Assembly: GCF_000519045.1 (NCBI RefSeq)
Contig: NZ_KI912532.1
Span: 744,001 to 808,000, forward strand
Direction: 5' to 3'
Origin: Dechloromonas agitata is5
GTDB taxonomy: Bacteria > Pseudomonadota > Gammaproteobacteria > Burkholderiales > Rhodocyclaceae
Length of the DNA stretch: 64,000 bases
In this document: piece by piece, positions 15,168 through 25,140 of the stretch
Numbering within the stretch: position 1 is the stretch's first letter
How the letters are laid out: each line of letters begins with the position of its first letter
The notes under the pieces: generated by a model
What the model saw: the letters and a program-made list of their open reading frames with translations, nothing else
Database searches by the model: none
Told to the model about the DNA's origin: nothing
Position numbers and translations under genes: made by a program

Positions 15168-16723
15168 ATTTTCGGGCGACCTAATTTCGGTTCCAAAATT
15201 GCTTTCGGAATATTAGTCATCAAAGTGCTTCCGGATCTCATCGTTGTAACAAAGAATCCATCATTCCATTCAATTTTTGATACAACAGATGCAAGTGACA
15301 CTGCGAGATTAAGGCGCTCTTTTTCGGCCCCTTTAACATCGATGTACAACTCCGCCTGCTTTGCCATGTCGTAACCGAAGGATTGGTTTTCTGTTGGCAG
15401 CCTTTCAAGTTCTTCCTTGGCAATTTGAAGTTCGTTATTCGCGGATTGAAGTTCCTGATCTAAGGTCATCAGTCTCGACAAAAGCAGATGATTACTTCCG
15501 CCTTCCTCGATGGCTTTCATAATGTGAGCGACTCGACTTTCCAAGTCTCTGATTTTTTCCTCGGCTTTTGAAAAATCATTACGTGCTCTAGTGGACTTCT
15601 CCTTTGGGCTAAATGCATATTGTTCAGCTTGGGCAATATTGGCTAGTAATGGGCCAATTAAAGCTGCTTCAGGCACACTCGGGCATAGTGAGATGCCTGC
15701 GATTCGATTGGCGCAGTAATACTTGACTCTACCTCTGCCTTCGCTAGATTTTCCCTTTCGTTCCATGCGCTTTCCGCATTTGCAAAACAAAAGGCCAGAA
15801 AAAATATCAGCTCGAATTCCCCTCAGCCTGCTTGGCGAGCTTCTGCCTTGGAGTGCCTTTTGGACCGCTCTCCATTCTTCCTCGGCAATTGCGGCTGGGA
15901 AATAATTTCTGATCACCTCTCCGTTCGGAATAAGCTTGCCGGCCACCATTTTCATGGGCTGCCACTCCCCGAGAACGCGCCGATCACGTAACAACCTACT
16001 GACGCTTGTATGCTCCCATTGTTCTGTACTCTTGCTTTTAGTTCGCCATGGGAATGCCCAAGATTCACGATTTGCCGATTTGGCTATTGAAATGCCTCCT
16101 GCACCACTGGACGCCATTGCAAATGCTTTTCTAACGCTATCTGCCTTTTCTGGAATTAGCTCCCATCCACTCCGGTCACTTTTCGGACGAACCCAGCCCG
16201 GACCGTGCATTATGGAAACGACAGGAAGTCCTTGCTCCCGCTTTTTCTGGAAAGCTGCGCTAACGCGTTTTGATTTTGTCGCGCTTTCCTCGTGAGCTCG
16301 CGCAAATAAAAACACCGACATCATAAATGATGCGGTATCGTTGATTGTCTCGTTATTCCATTCGAGGCCGTCTATCAAGGAAACGACCCTAATCCCGGCG
16401 CGCACAATTGATGTCAGAAGTGCAACTGCATCAGGAATTGCAGTTCTGGTCAGCCGATCCAGACTTTCTACCAGAAGTATTGAGCCAGATGGCACCTTGC
16501 CTGACTGAGCTGCTTCAAGAAAGCCCGCAAGGGCTCCTTTTGTTATGTTGTGTCCTTTGTAAGCGGACACACCAAGGTCAGCCAGCACCAATGACTGGTC
16601 TAGCTTTAGATTATGTTCTTCGCACCATCTCTGAGCGGAGGCAATCTGGCGTTCTAGACTGTGTCCTGAAGCTTGGCGCCCCGATGAAAATCGTCGATAG
16701 GAAAATACCTTGGGTCTGGTCAT
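15158..16723 (-). CDS. Large serine recombinase (integrase)
   Basis: A 521-residue site-specific recombinase that would integrate and excise the element. Numbered from the ATG at 16723: the N-terminal resolvase domain carries YRRFSSGRQ with the catalytic serine at 13 or 14, then SLERQ and LVESLDRLTR; the recombinase domain spans about 155-300; a zinc ribbon has C314, C316, C337 and C347; a coiled coil fills about 380-447. In-frame ATGs also occur at 16732 and 16744 and none has a strong ribosome site; I chose the one that places the resolvase domain at the N-terminus. The gene begins within 40 bases of the truncated xthA end, the usual position of an integrase next to its attachment site. Confidence 0.9.
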   Translation of the reverse strand: MTRPKVFSYRRFSSGRQASGHSLERQIASAQRWCEEHNLKLDQSLVLADLGVSAYKGHNITKGALAGFLEAAQSGKVPSGSILLVESLDRLTRTAIPDAVALLTSIVRAGIRVVSLIDGLEWNNETINDTASFMMSVFLFARAHEESATKSKRVSAAFQKKREQGLPVVSIMHGPGWVRPKSDRSGWELIPEKADSVRKAFAMASSGAGGISIAKSANRESWAFPWRTKSKSTEQWEHTSVSRLLRDRRVLGEWQPMKMVAGKLIPNGEVIRNYFPAAIAEEEWRAVQKALQGRSSPSRLRGIRADIFSGLLFCKCGKRMERKGKSSEGRGRVKYYCANRIAGISLCPSVPEAALIGPLLANIAQAEQYAFSPKEKSTRARNDFSKAEEKIRDLESRVAHIMKAIEEGGSNHLLLSRLMTLDQELQSANNELQIAKEELERLPTENQSFGYDMAKQAELYIDVKGAEKERLNLAVSLASVVSKIEWNDGFFVTTMRSGSTLMTNIPKAILEPKLGRPKIQR

Positions 16724-16729
16724 GGGAGG

Positions 16730-16748
16730 CATTATAGTCGGCATAATG
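16730..16748. other. Attachment-site-like dyad at the element end
   Basis: CATTAT at 16730-16735 and ATAATG at 16743-16748 flank the 7-base centre AGTCGGC. This partial palindrome lies between the recombinase start and the broken end of xthA, where the hybrid att site should be. Serine integrases use imperfect dyads of this kind, but the crossover bases cannot be fixed without the other end. Confidence 0.4.
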
Positions 16749-16757
16749 TGCAACTGA

Positions 16758-17429
16758 CTAATCGATTCGCCACCCGACGTTCTTGGCCCAGGCCTGACCC
16801 CGGTTGCTCCACCATGTGTAGCAGGCATCGGTCGCCTCAGGGTATAGCTGGCGATAGACATCGGCCCAACCCAACTCGTCAAATACCTTGCTCAGCCAGG
16901 CCCGTTCCTCGGGCAGAAAGCCGGAATTCTTCTGATTCGACTTCCAGTTCTTCAAGTCGATTTCCCGATGGGCGATGTTCCAGTCGCCACACAGCACGAT
17001 CTCCCGGCCTTCGGCGCGCAAGGCCTGCATCTGCGGGAAGAAAACATCCAGGAAGCGGAACTTGGCTGCCTGGCGCTCCGGGGACGATGAACCGGAGGGC
17101 AGGTAAAGCGAAATTACCGACAAGTTGCCGAAATCGGCGCGGATGTAGCGCCCCTCGGCGTCGAACTCTCCACCATCGAAGCCTTCGACGACCCGGTCGG
17201 GCTGTTGCCGGCTCCAGATGCCGACCCCGCTGTAGCCCTTCTTCTCGGCGCAGTGATAAAAGGCCTGCATGCCATCCGGCGCCAACATCTCCGGCGTCAG
17301 GTCGGCGCGTTGGGCTTTCAACTCCTGCAGGCAGACGATGTCGGCATTCTGGGCGGCGACCCAGGGCAGCACATTTTTGCCCCATGCGGAGCGGATACCA
17401 TTGAGGTTCAGGGAGATGATGCGTAACAT
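16758..17429 (-). CDS. xthA: Exodeoxyribonuclease III, truncated at the C-terminus
   Basis: This DNA-repair nuclease (3'-5' exonuclease and AP endonuclease) keeps most of the EEP fold: LNLNGIRSA, the metal glutamate in LQELK, the active-site Tyr in SLYLPSG, GDWNIAH with the Asp/Asn pair, and YTWWSNRGQAWAKNVGWRID. It stops directly after WRID with 223 residues, whereas the family usually has about 255-268 and ends with an SDH motif whose His is catalytic. The stop falls exactly where the mobile element begins, so integration cut the gene. The product is probably inactive unless another copy exists. The missing C-terminal part is not elsewhere in this window. Confidence 0.88.
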   Translation of the reverse strand: MLRIISLNLNGIRSAWGKNVLPWVAAQNADIVCLQELKAQRADLTPEMLAPDGMQAFYHCAEKKGYSGVGIWSRQQPDRVVEGFDGGEFDAEGRYIRADFGNLSVISLYLPSGSSSPERQAAKFRFLDVFFPQMQALRAEGREIVLCGDWNIAHREIDLKNWKSNQKNSGFLPEERAWLSKVFDELGWADVYRQLYPEATDACYTWWSNRGQAWAKNVGWRID

Positions 17430-17477
17430 TGTGCTGAAAATTGGCCTTGTTTTCGCGGCCTAGTGGATTAAGGAACT

Positions 17478-18119
17478 ATGGATTTTCGTCAGGATTTCAT
17501 CGAATTCGCCGTCCGTTGCCAGGTATTGCGCTTTGGCGAATTCAAGACCAAGGCAGGGCGGCTTTCGCCCTATTTCTTCAACGCCGGCCTGTTCAACGAT
17601 GGCAACTCGCTCGGCAAACTCGCCGAATTCTACGCCAAAGCCGCCGAAGCCGGCGGCGTCCAGTTCGACATGCTGTTCGGCCCGGCCTACAAGGGCATCC
17701 CGCTCGTCGCTGCGATCGCCATCGCCCTTGCGCAGCGCGGCCAGAACTTCCCCTTCGCCTTCAACCGCAAGGAAGCCAAGGATCACGGCGAGGGCGGCAA
17801 TATCGTCGGTGCGCCCTTGCAGGGCCGCGTCCTGATCGTCGATGACGTGATCTCGGCCGGCACCTCGGTCCGCGAATCGGTCGAACTGATTCGTGCGGCC
17901 GGTGCGACGCCAGCGGGTGTACTGATCGCCCTCGATCGCCAGGAGCGCGGCCAGGGTGAATTGTCCGCCGTGCAGGAAGTCCAGCGCGACTACGGCATCC
18001 CGGTTATCGCCGTGGCCGGCTTGAAGGACTTGATGACGTTTCTCGGCGAGCGGCCCGACTTCGCCGCGCATCGGGATGCCGTCGCCCGTTACCGGGTGCA
18101 GTACGGGGTCGATGCGTAA
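17478..18119 (+). CDS. pyrE: Orotate phosphoribosyltransferase
   Basis: Joins orotate to PRPP to give OMP in de novo pyrimidine synthesis. The 213-residue length is typical. The PRPP loop [13 protein letters not shown] is at about 119-131, the flexible loop with [13 protein letters not shown] at about 93-107, and FGPAYKGIP at about 67-75. It diverges from xthA with a 48-base gap, and its last codons overlap the start of the following secreted-protein gene, suggesting coupled translation. Confidence 0.95.
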   Translation: MDFRQDFIEFAVRCQVLRFGEFKTKAGRLSPYFFNAGLFNDGNSLGKLAEFYAKAAEAGGVQFDMLFGPAYKGIPLVAAIAIALAQRGQNFPFAFNRKEAKDHGEGGNIVGAPLQGRVLIVDDVISAGTSVRESVELIRAAGATPAGVLIALDRQERGQGELSAVQEVQRDYGIPVIAVAGLKDLMTFLGERPDFAAHRDAVARYRVQYGVDA

Positions 18120-18750
18120 GCTCGCGCTACCGCTCCTCGCCCTGCTCCTGGCCAACTCGGCCCAGGCGGCAAACGAGTTCTATTGCTGCCAGGATCCCGC
18201 CAGCGGCCGCCGCGTCTGCAGCGACACGCTGCCCGAGCAGTGCCGGGGGCGTGCCTACCGCATACTCGACAGCGGGGGTAACATCATCAAGGAAGTTGGC
18301 GCGCCGCTGAGCCCGGAGCAAAAGGCCGAACAGGCCCTTGAAAACAAGCGGCGCAAGCAGCTTGAGGAAGCCGGCCGCGAGCAGCGGCGGCGCGACCAGG
18401 CCCTGCTCGATACCTATGCCACGCCGGAAGATATCGACTTGGCGCAGAAAAAGGCGGAAGCCGACGTCAATACCGCCATCCTGGCGGCAATCGGCCGCAT
18501 CGACGCAGCTCAGGTCAAGCGCAAGAAATTGGCCGATGAGGCCGAGTTCTACAAGAAAAAGACGCTGCCGCCCGAGCTTGACCGGAATCTGCGTGCCATC
18601 GACCACGAGATCCGGCTGCAGCAGGAACTCCTCGATCTGAAGAAGAAAGAGTTCGATACGATCAAGGCAAAGTACGATGCCGATCGCAAGCGCTATTTCG
18701 AACTGACCCGCCGGCCACCCTCGGCACCGGCGGTACCCTCACCCCGCTGA
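18112..18750 (+). CDS. Secreted DUF4124-type protein with coiled coil
   Basis: A 212-residue exported protein. The ATG at 18112 overlaps pyrE by 8 bases and gives a clear signal peptide ([19 protein letters not shown]). The mature N-terminus ([17 protein letters not shown]) matches the DUF4124 pattern seen in many small periplasmic proteins. Residues about 75-200 are a charged helical coiled coil, and the tail is proline-rich. Function unknown; a periplasmic structural or binding role is the most one can say. It ends tail to tail with gatB without a gap. Confidence 0.75.
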   Translation: MRKLALPLLALLLANSAQAANEFYCCQDPASGRRVCSDTLPEQCRGRAYRILDSGGNIIKEVGAPLSPEQKAEQALENKRRKQLEEAGREQRRRDQALLDTYATPEDIDLAQKKAEADVNTAILAAIGRIDAAQVKRKKLADEAEFYKKKTLPPELDRNLRAIDHEIRLQQELLDLKKKEFDTIKAKYDADRKRYFELTRRPPSAPAVPSPR

Positions 18751-20202
18751 TCAGCCGGCCAGTTTCGCCTTCAGCAGTTCGTTGACCTGTTGCGGGTTGG
18801 CCTTGCCCTTGGCAGCCTTCATCACCTGACCGACCAGGGCATTGAACGCCTTTTCCTTGCCCGCCTTGTACTCCGCCACGTTGGCAGCATTGGCGGCAAG
18901 CACCTCATCCACGAGCTTCTCGATCGCACCGGTATCGGTGATCTGCTTCAGGCCCTGCTTGTCGATCACCTCGTCGGCCGTCGCGCCTTCACCGTTCCAC
19001 AGTGCCTCGAAAACCTTCTTGGCGATATTGTTGGAAATGGTGTTGTCGGCAATGCGCTGGATCAGGCCGCCCAGTTGCACAGCGGAAACCGGCGACTCGA
19101 CGATTTCCTTGCCTTCCTTGTTCAGGCGGGCCGCCAGATCGACCATGACCCAGTTGGCGCACGGCTTGGCATTGGCCTGACCGGCGACGGCAACGGTTGC
19201 CTCGAAATAGGCAGCGATTTCCTGGCTGGCGGTCAAGGTGCCGGCATCATAAGTCGACAGGCCGAGGTCGCGCATGAAGCGCTCGCGCTTCTGGCCCGGC
19301 AGTTCCGGCAATTCGCCGCGTACGCGCTCCATCCAGTCGGCCGATATGACCAGGGGCAGGAGGTCGGGGTCCGGGAAATAGCGGTAATCGTGCGCGTCCT
19401 CCTTGGTCCGCATGGTGCGGGTTTCGCCGGTATCCGGGTCGAATAGCACGGTGGCCTGCTGGATGGCGCGGCCTTCCTCGATCTCGTTGATCTGCCACTG
19501 AACTTCGAAGTCGATGGCTTCCTTCAGGAAACGGAAGGAATTCAGGTTCTTGATTTCACGACGGGTGCCGAACGGTGCGCCAGGACGGCGTACCGATACG
19601 TTGGCGTCGCAACGGAACGACCCCTCCTGCATGTTGCCGTCGCAGATGCCGATCCAGCGCACCAGGCCGTGCAGCGCGCGGGCATAAGCCACGGCTTCGT
19701 CGGACGAGCGCATGTCGGGCTCGGTGACGATTTCGAGCAGCGGCGTACCGGCCCGGTTCAGGTCGATACCCGACTTGCCATGGAAATCCTCGTGCAAGGA
19801 CTTGCCCGCATCCTCTTCGAGATGGGCACGCGTCAGCGTGATGGTCTTCTCGTAGGCCTTGTCACCGCTCCCCACCTGCACGGTGATGGCACCGCCCTGG
19901 ACGACCGGCAGCTCGAACTGACTGATCTGATAACCCTTCGGCAGATCGGGATAGAAATAATTCTTGCGGGCGAACACCGAGCGCGGCGCAACATGGGCCC
20001 CAATCGCCAGGCCGAAACGGATGGCGCACTCGACGGCCTTGCGGTTCAGCACCGGCAGTACGCCCGGCAAGGCCAGGTCAACAGCACACGCCTGGGTATT
20101 CGGCTCAGCGCCAAAGGCGGTCGAGGCACCCGAGAAGATTTTCGAGACGGTAGCCAGTTGCGCATGCGTTTCGATGCCGATGACGACTTCCCATTGGTTC
20201 AT
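18751..20202 (-). CDS. gatB: Asp-tRNA(Asn)/Glu-tRNA(Gln) amidotransferase subunit B
   Basis: GatB binds the misacylated tRNA and performs the ATP-dependent transamidation with ammonia supplied by GatA. The 483-residue protein begins [13 protein letters not shown], carries the Mg/ATP cradle region with [14 protein letters not shown] (here [18 protein letters not shown]), and ends in the helical YqeY-like tail ([21 protein letters not shown]) that contacts tRNA. It is the last gene of gatC-gatA-lipoprotein-gatB, with 12 bases separating it from the lipoprotein gene. Confidence 0.96.
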   Translation of the reverse strand: MNQWEVVIGIETHAQLATVSKIFSGASTAFGAEPNTQACAVDLALPGVLPVLNRKAVECAIRFGLAIGAHVAPRSVFARKNYFYPDLPKGYQISQFELPVVQGGAITVQVGSGDKAYEKTITLTRAHLEEDAGKSLHEDFHGKSGIDLNRAGTPLLEIVTEPDMRSSDEAVAYARALHGLVRWIGICDGNMQEGSFRCDANVSVRRPGAPFGTRREIKNLNSFRFLKEAIDFEVQWQINEIEEGRAIQQATVLFDPDTGETRTMRTKEDAHDYRYFPDPDLLPLVISADWMERVRGELPELPGQKRERFMRDLGLSTYDAGTLTASQEIAAYFEATVAVAGQANAKPCANWVMVDLAARLNKEGKEIVESPVSAVQLGGLIQRIADNTISNNIAKKVFEALWNGEGATADEVIDKQGLKQITDTGAIEKLVDEVLAANAANVAEYKAGKEKAFNALVGQVMKAAKGKANPQQVNELLKAKLAG

Positions 20203-20214
20203 AGCTTCATCCGT

Positions 20215-20757
20215 TCAGAAACATTGGCCGGTCTTCGATTCGACGAGAATCGGCCACAAATAGTCGAATGCCTTGCCTTCGCACGACTTCTGGCAGCTGT
20301 TGAAGGCAACGGTAATTTTTTCACTCTGCTCGCGCCACATGCGGACGGTGCACTTGCTGTCCCTGGCATGGCGCAGGAGCACCTGAGGCTCCCTTGCCTC
20401 CTGGCGGAAATCGACCAGATTGAAGCGACAACGACCGCGCCCCTTGATCAGGATGTCGGCGTTGAAATCGCTGACCTCGCCATCGCCGACGGTCAGTTTT
20501 AGCTTGGTCGCCGTGCCGATTTCGTCAACCCGCGAACACTGCGAGGCGACTGTCACCGGCGAGGTGTCGTGCGGCTTGATGCCATGCTTGGCCAGGGCAC
20601 GCTGCGCTGCGGCCGACAGCGGAGGCCTGGGCGAGGCCGGCCGACTGGCCGCCTTGGGCGGTCCTGACTCGTCGTCACGCCCGGTCGAGGGGGCCGGATC
20701 GGTTGCGCAGCCGGCAAGGAGCAGCAGCCCCCCGAGCAGCGCCAGCCAGCGCTGCAT
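20215..20757 (-). CDS. Lipoprotein of unknown function inside the gat operon
   Basis: A 180-residue protein with a lipoprotein signal (LALLGGLLLLAGC, lipobox cysteine at about 16), a Ser/Pro/Arg-rich linker to about residue 45, and a C-terminal domain with four cysteines (ASQCSRVDEIG, GRGRCRFNL, SCQKSCEGKAF) that could form disulfides. I do not recognise the domain. Its ATG shares a base with the gatA stop, so it is co-translated in the operon although no functional link to tRNA amidation is evident. Confidence 0.72.
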   Translation of the reverse strand: MQRWLALLGGLLLLAGCATDPAPSTGRDDESGPPKAASRPASPRPPLSAAAQRALAKHGIKPHDTSPVTVASQCSRVDEIGTATKLKLTVGDGEVSDFNADILIKGRGRCRFNLVDFRQEAREPQVLLRHARDSKCTVRMWREQSEKITVAFNSCQKSCEGKAFDYLWPILVESKTGQCF

Positions 20758-22214
20758 CAGGCAATCGCCGCCGGGCGGCGGGTGTGCCAGTCGGTCGCCT
20801 GCTGGAAGCGATGGGCGACATTGAGCAGACGGGCCTCGTCGAAATAGTTGCCGATCAGTTGCAGGCCGACCGGCAGTTCCTCGGCCAAGCCGCAGGGAAT
20901 CGACATGCCGGGCAGGCCAGCCAGATTGACCGCGATGGTGTAGATGTCGGACAGGTACATTTGCACCGGGTCGGCCGCCTTTTCACCCAGCTTGAAGGCG
21001 ATGGACGGCGAAGTCGGCCCCATGATGACGTCGCAAGACTTGAAGGCCTCGACGAAATCGTTGGCGATCAGGCGACGGATGCGCTGCGCCTGCAGGTAAT
21101 AGGCGTCGTAATAGCCGTGCGACAGCACGTAGGCACCGATCAGGATGCGCCGCTTGACCTCGGCACCAAAACCCTGGGCCCGGGTTTTCATGTACATGTC
21201 GTCGAGGCTGCCGTATTCCGGGGCGCGATAGCCGTAGCGCACGCCATCGAAGCGGCTCAGGTTGGAACTAGCCTCGGCCGGCGCGATGACGTAGTAGGCC
21301 GGCACCGACAGGTGCGAGTTGGGCAGCGAGACCTCGACGCAGGTCGCGCCGAGTTTTTCGTATTCCTTGATCGCAGCCTGGACGGCGGCCATCACCGCCG
21401 CATCGCAACCTTCACCGAAGAATTCCCTAGGCAGGCCGATGCGCAGGCCGTTGAGCGGCTTGTCCAGATCGCGGGCGTAATCCTCGGTCGGACGCTCCAG
21501 TGAGGTCGAATCGCGCTCGTCGAAACCGGCCATGGTGTTGAGCAGCAGGGCGCAGTCCTCGGCACTGGCCGCCATCGGGCCGCCTTGGTCGAGCGAGGAG
21601 GCGAAGGCGATCATGCCGTAGCGGGAAACAACACCATAGGTCGGCTTGAGGCCGGTCAGGTTGCACAGCGCCGCCGGCTGCCGAATCGAGCCGCCGGTAT
21701 CGGTGCCGGTCGCCGCCGGCGCCAGGCGCGCCGCAACAGCGGCTGCCGAACCGCCGGAGGAACCACCGGGCACGCGGCTACGATCCCAGGGATTCTTCAC
21801 CGGGCCGAAATACGAGGTCTCGTTGGACGACCCCATGGCGAATTCGTCCATGTTGGTCTTGCCCAGCGAAACGAGACCGGCTTCGGCATGCATCTTGCGG
21901 ATCACCGTCGCATCGTACGGAGAGACGAAGTTGGCCAGCATCTTCGAGCCGCAGGTCGTCGTCCAGCCTTCGGCGCAGAAGATGTCCTTCTGGGCGACCG
22001 GGATGCCCGTCAGCGGGCCGGCCGTTCCGGCGGCGATACGGGCGTCGGCAGCACGCGCCATGGCCAGGGTCTTCTCTCGGTCCACCGTGACGAAGGCGTT
22101 GATCTCGGGATTCAGGCGCTCGATGCGATCGAGGAACAAGGCGCTCAACTCGACACTGGAAATCTGCCTTGCAGCCAGGGCTTGCGACAGGTCTTTCAGG
22201 CTCTTGTTGATCAT
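20757..22214 (-). CDS. gatA: Asp-tRNA(Asn)/Glu-tRNA(Gln) amidotransferase subunit A
   Basis: Glutaminase subunit of the amidase-signature family that delivers ammonia to GatB. The Ser-cisSer-Lys triad is present: K76 in PVAQKDIF, S152 in [12 protein letters not shown] and nucleophile S176 in [11 protein letters not shown]. The 485-residue length is normal. It overlaps gatC by 4 bases. The presence of gatCAB implies that at least one of Asn-tRNA or Gln-tRNA is made by the indirect route. Confidence 0.96.
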   Translation of the reverse strand: MINKSLKDLSQALAARQISSVELSALFLDRIERLNPEINAFVTVDREKTLAMARAADARIAAGTAGPLTGIPVAQKDIFCAEGWTTTCGSKMLANFVSPYDATVIRKMHAEAGLVSLGKTNMDEFAMGSSNETSYFGPVKNPWDRSRVPGGSSGGSAAAVAARLAPAATGTDTGGSIRQPAALCNLTGLKPTYGVVSRYGMIAFASSLDQGGPMAASAEDCALLLNTMAGFDERDSTSLERPTEDYARDLDKPLNGLRIGLPREFFGEGCDAAVMAAVQAAIKEYEKLGATCVEVSLPNSHLSVPAYYVIAPAEASSNLSRFDGVRYGYRAPEYGSLDDMYMKTRAQGFGAEVKRRILIGAYVLSHGYYDAYYLQAQRIRRLIANDFVEAFKSCDVIMGPTSPSIAFKLGEKAADPVQMYLSDIYTIAVNLAGLPGMSIPCGLAEELPVGLQLIGNYFDEARLLNVAHRFQQATDWHTRRPAAIA

Positions 22215-22498
22215 TCGATCACCTTCGGCACAAGGTAGAGGCCCGCTTCGGTTTCCGGTGCCACGGCCTGGAAGGCGGCCCGGCGATCAGCCTCGGTCAC
22301 CGCATCGTCGCGCAGACGCTGGCTGAGATCCTGGGCATGGGCCATCGGCTCGACCCCGGCGGTATCCACCGCCTGCATTTGTTCGATCAACTGGAAGATT
22401 CCGTTGAGGTGGCCCTGGGTGGTCAGGGCCTCGTCATCGCTGACCTCGATACGGGCGAGATGGGCGATGCGCTTGACCTGTTCTAATGTAAGCGACAT
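22211..22498 (-). CDS. gatC: Asp-tRNA(Asn)/Glu-tRNA(Gln) amidotransferase subunit C
   Basis: A 95-residue belt protein that wraps and stabilises the GatA-GatB interface. The N-terminal helix [16 protein letters not shown] and the central [18 protein letters not shown] are characteristic. First gene of the leftward gatC-gatA operon; it diverges from mreB over about 100 bases. Confidence 0.93.
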   Translation of the reverse strand: MSLTLEQVKRIAHLARIEVSDDEALTTQGHLNGIFQLIEQMQAVDTAGVEPMAHAQDLSQRLRDDAVTEADRRAAFQAVAPETEAGLYLVPKVIE

Positions 22499-22554
22499 GG
22501 GTGCCGAAGACTTATTTTGCAGTGCACAAAGTCTTAAAATGGAAAGCGTTATAA

Positions 22555-23646
<1,092 letters not shown>

Positions 23647-23680
23647 TCCTTACTTGACCCCAGCCAGGCAGGACTGAGCG

Positions 23681-24607
23681 ATGGCCGGCATCGACCACGC
23701 ACCACCTCCGTTCTTCAAGCGAGGGCCAGCACCGCTGGCCCTTCTGACTTTCTACATCGCCGTTTCGCTGGCGATCTTCGTGGTCGACCTGCGTTTCAAG
23801 AGTCTCGAACTCCTGCGCCAGAGCATCGCCCTGGTCGTCGACCCGGTGCAGCGCGTGGCGCAGACGCCGGGCAGCCTGGTCGATTATGCCGGCCAGTACC
23901 TGCAGGGCCTGCGCGCCTTGCAGCAGGAGAACGAGGAACTGAAGCACGCCAAGCTGACCTCCGCACCCGACCTGCAGCGCCTGGCCCAGCTGGAAGTGGA
24001 AAACACCCGCCTGCGCAAGCTGCTCGACGTCAAGGAGCGGGAAAAGGCCAGCGGCCAGGTCGCCCAGATCCTGTACACCGCCCGCGACCCCTTCTCGCGC
24101 AAGGTCATCGTCGACAAGGGCCAGCAGGCCGAGATCGCGGCGGGCTTGCCGGCCATCGACGAAGCCGGCGTTGTCGGGCAGGTAACCCGTGTCTTCCCCT
24201 TCTCGTCGGAAATCACGCTGATCACCGACAAGGACCAGGTGGTGCCGGTGCAGATCGTGCGAACCGGGCAGCGCTCGATCGTCTTCGGCCTCGGCAACGG
24301 CCAGCTTGAACTGCGCTACATGCCGGCCAACGCCGACATCGAGGTCGGCGACCTGCTGGTCACCTCGGGTCTGGACGACATCTACCTGCCCGGCTTTCCG
24401 GTCGCCAAGGTCGTCAATATCGAGCGCGACAGCGCCTACTCCTTTGCCCGTGTTTTCTGCGTGCCGATTGCCGGGGTCGAAAATTTCGGCGAGGTGATGA
24501 TCCTCGCTCCCCGCCAGGCGAGGCCGGAACGCCCCCCGGAGAGTGCGAGCCGCGCCGCCGGTAACGACGGCCAGCGGGTCAAGAAAAAACGGATACCGAA
24601 GAACTGA
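23681..24607 (+). CDS. mreC: Rod shape-determining protein MreC
   Basis: Bitopic inner-membrane protein that activates PBP2 in the elongasome. One TM segment near residues 21-38 (LALLTFYIAVSLAIFVVDL), a coiled coil at about 75-115 (QQENEELKHAKL), then the two beta-barrel domains (FSRKVIVDKGQ; VTRVFPFSSEITLITDKD; YMPANADIEVGDLLVTSGLD). The tail is basic and Pro/Arg-rich. Length 308. It overlaps mreD at the stop/start. Confidence 0.94.
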   Translation: MAGIDHAPPPFFKRGPAPLALLTFYIAVSLAIFVVDLRFKSLELLRQSIALVVDPVQRVAQTPGSLVDYAGQYLQGLRALQQENEELKHAKLTSAPDLQRLAQLEVENTRLRKLLDVKEREKASGQVAQILYTARDPFSRKVIVDKGQQAEIAAGLPAIDEAGVVGQVTRVFPFSSEITLITDKDQVVPVQIVRTGQRSIVFGLGNGQLELRYMPANADIEVGDLLVTSGLDDIYLPGFPVAKVVNIERDSAYSFARVFCVPIAGVENFGEVMILAPRQARPERPPESASRAAGNDGQRVKKKRIPKN

Positions 24608-25128
24608 TGCAACCGACCTTCACCTCGTCCCGCATCCTCTTGCCAGTCCGGCCGTGGTTCATCTTCCTGAGCCTGATCGTCGCCGCCCTGCTCAATTTCC
24701 TGCCGACAGCCCACTGGCCCGGCATGCCCGACTGGGTGGCGCTCGTCCTGTGCTTCTGGAGCGTGCGCGAATTCCGCCGCGTCGGCATGGGCTGGGGCTT
24801 CGTGCTCGGCCTGCTGATGGATGTCGCCGACGGCGCGGTACTCGGCCAGCACTGCTTCGCCTACGTGCTGCTCGCCTACGCCGGCGCCTCACTATCCCGG
24901 CGGATCCTGTGGTTCCCGCTCGCCCAGCAGGCCTTGCAGATCATGCCGCTGCTGATTGGCGCACAACTCATCCAGGCCCTGATGCGCCTGGCCGTCGGTG
25001 CCGATTTTCCGGGCTGGGGCTATTTCATCGGTCCCTTCGTGGCCACCCTGCTCTGGATTCCGGCCACCTTCATCCTGCTCCTGCCGCAATACCGGCCGGT
25101 CGAGCAAGACCCCAACCGCCCGATCTGA
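24607..25128 (+). CDS. mreD: Rod shape-determining protein MreD
   Basis: A 173-residue integral membrane protein with five to six hydrophobic segments, including FIFLSLIVAALLNFLP, the conserved PDWVALVLCFWSVRE and GMGWGFVLGLLMDVADGAVLGQH, the typical MreD signature. It scaffolds MreC and PBP2. Its ATG overlaps the mreC stop and mrdA follows 12 bases later. Confidence 0.92.
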   Translation: MQPTFTSSRILLPVRPWFIFLSLIVAALLNFLPTAHWPGMPDWVALVLCFWSVREFRRVGMGWGFVLGLLMDVADGAVLGQHCFAYVLLAYAGASLSRRILWFPLAQQALQIMPLLIGAQLIQALMRLAVGADFPGWGYFIGPFVATLLWIPATFILLLPQYRPVEQDPNRPI

Positions 25129-25140
25129 GGTCGATCGGAC

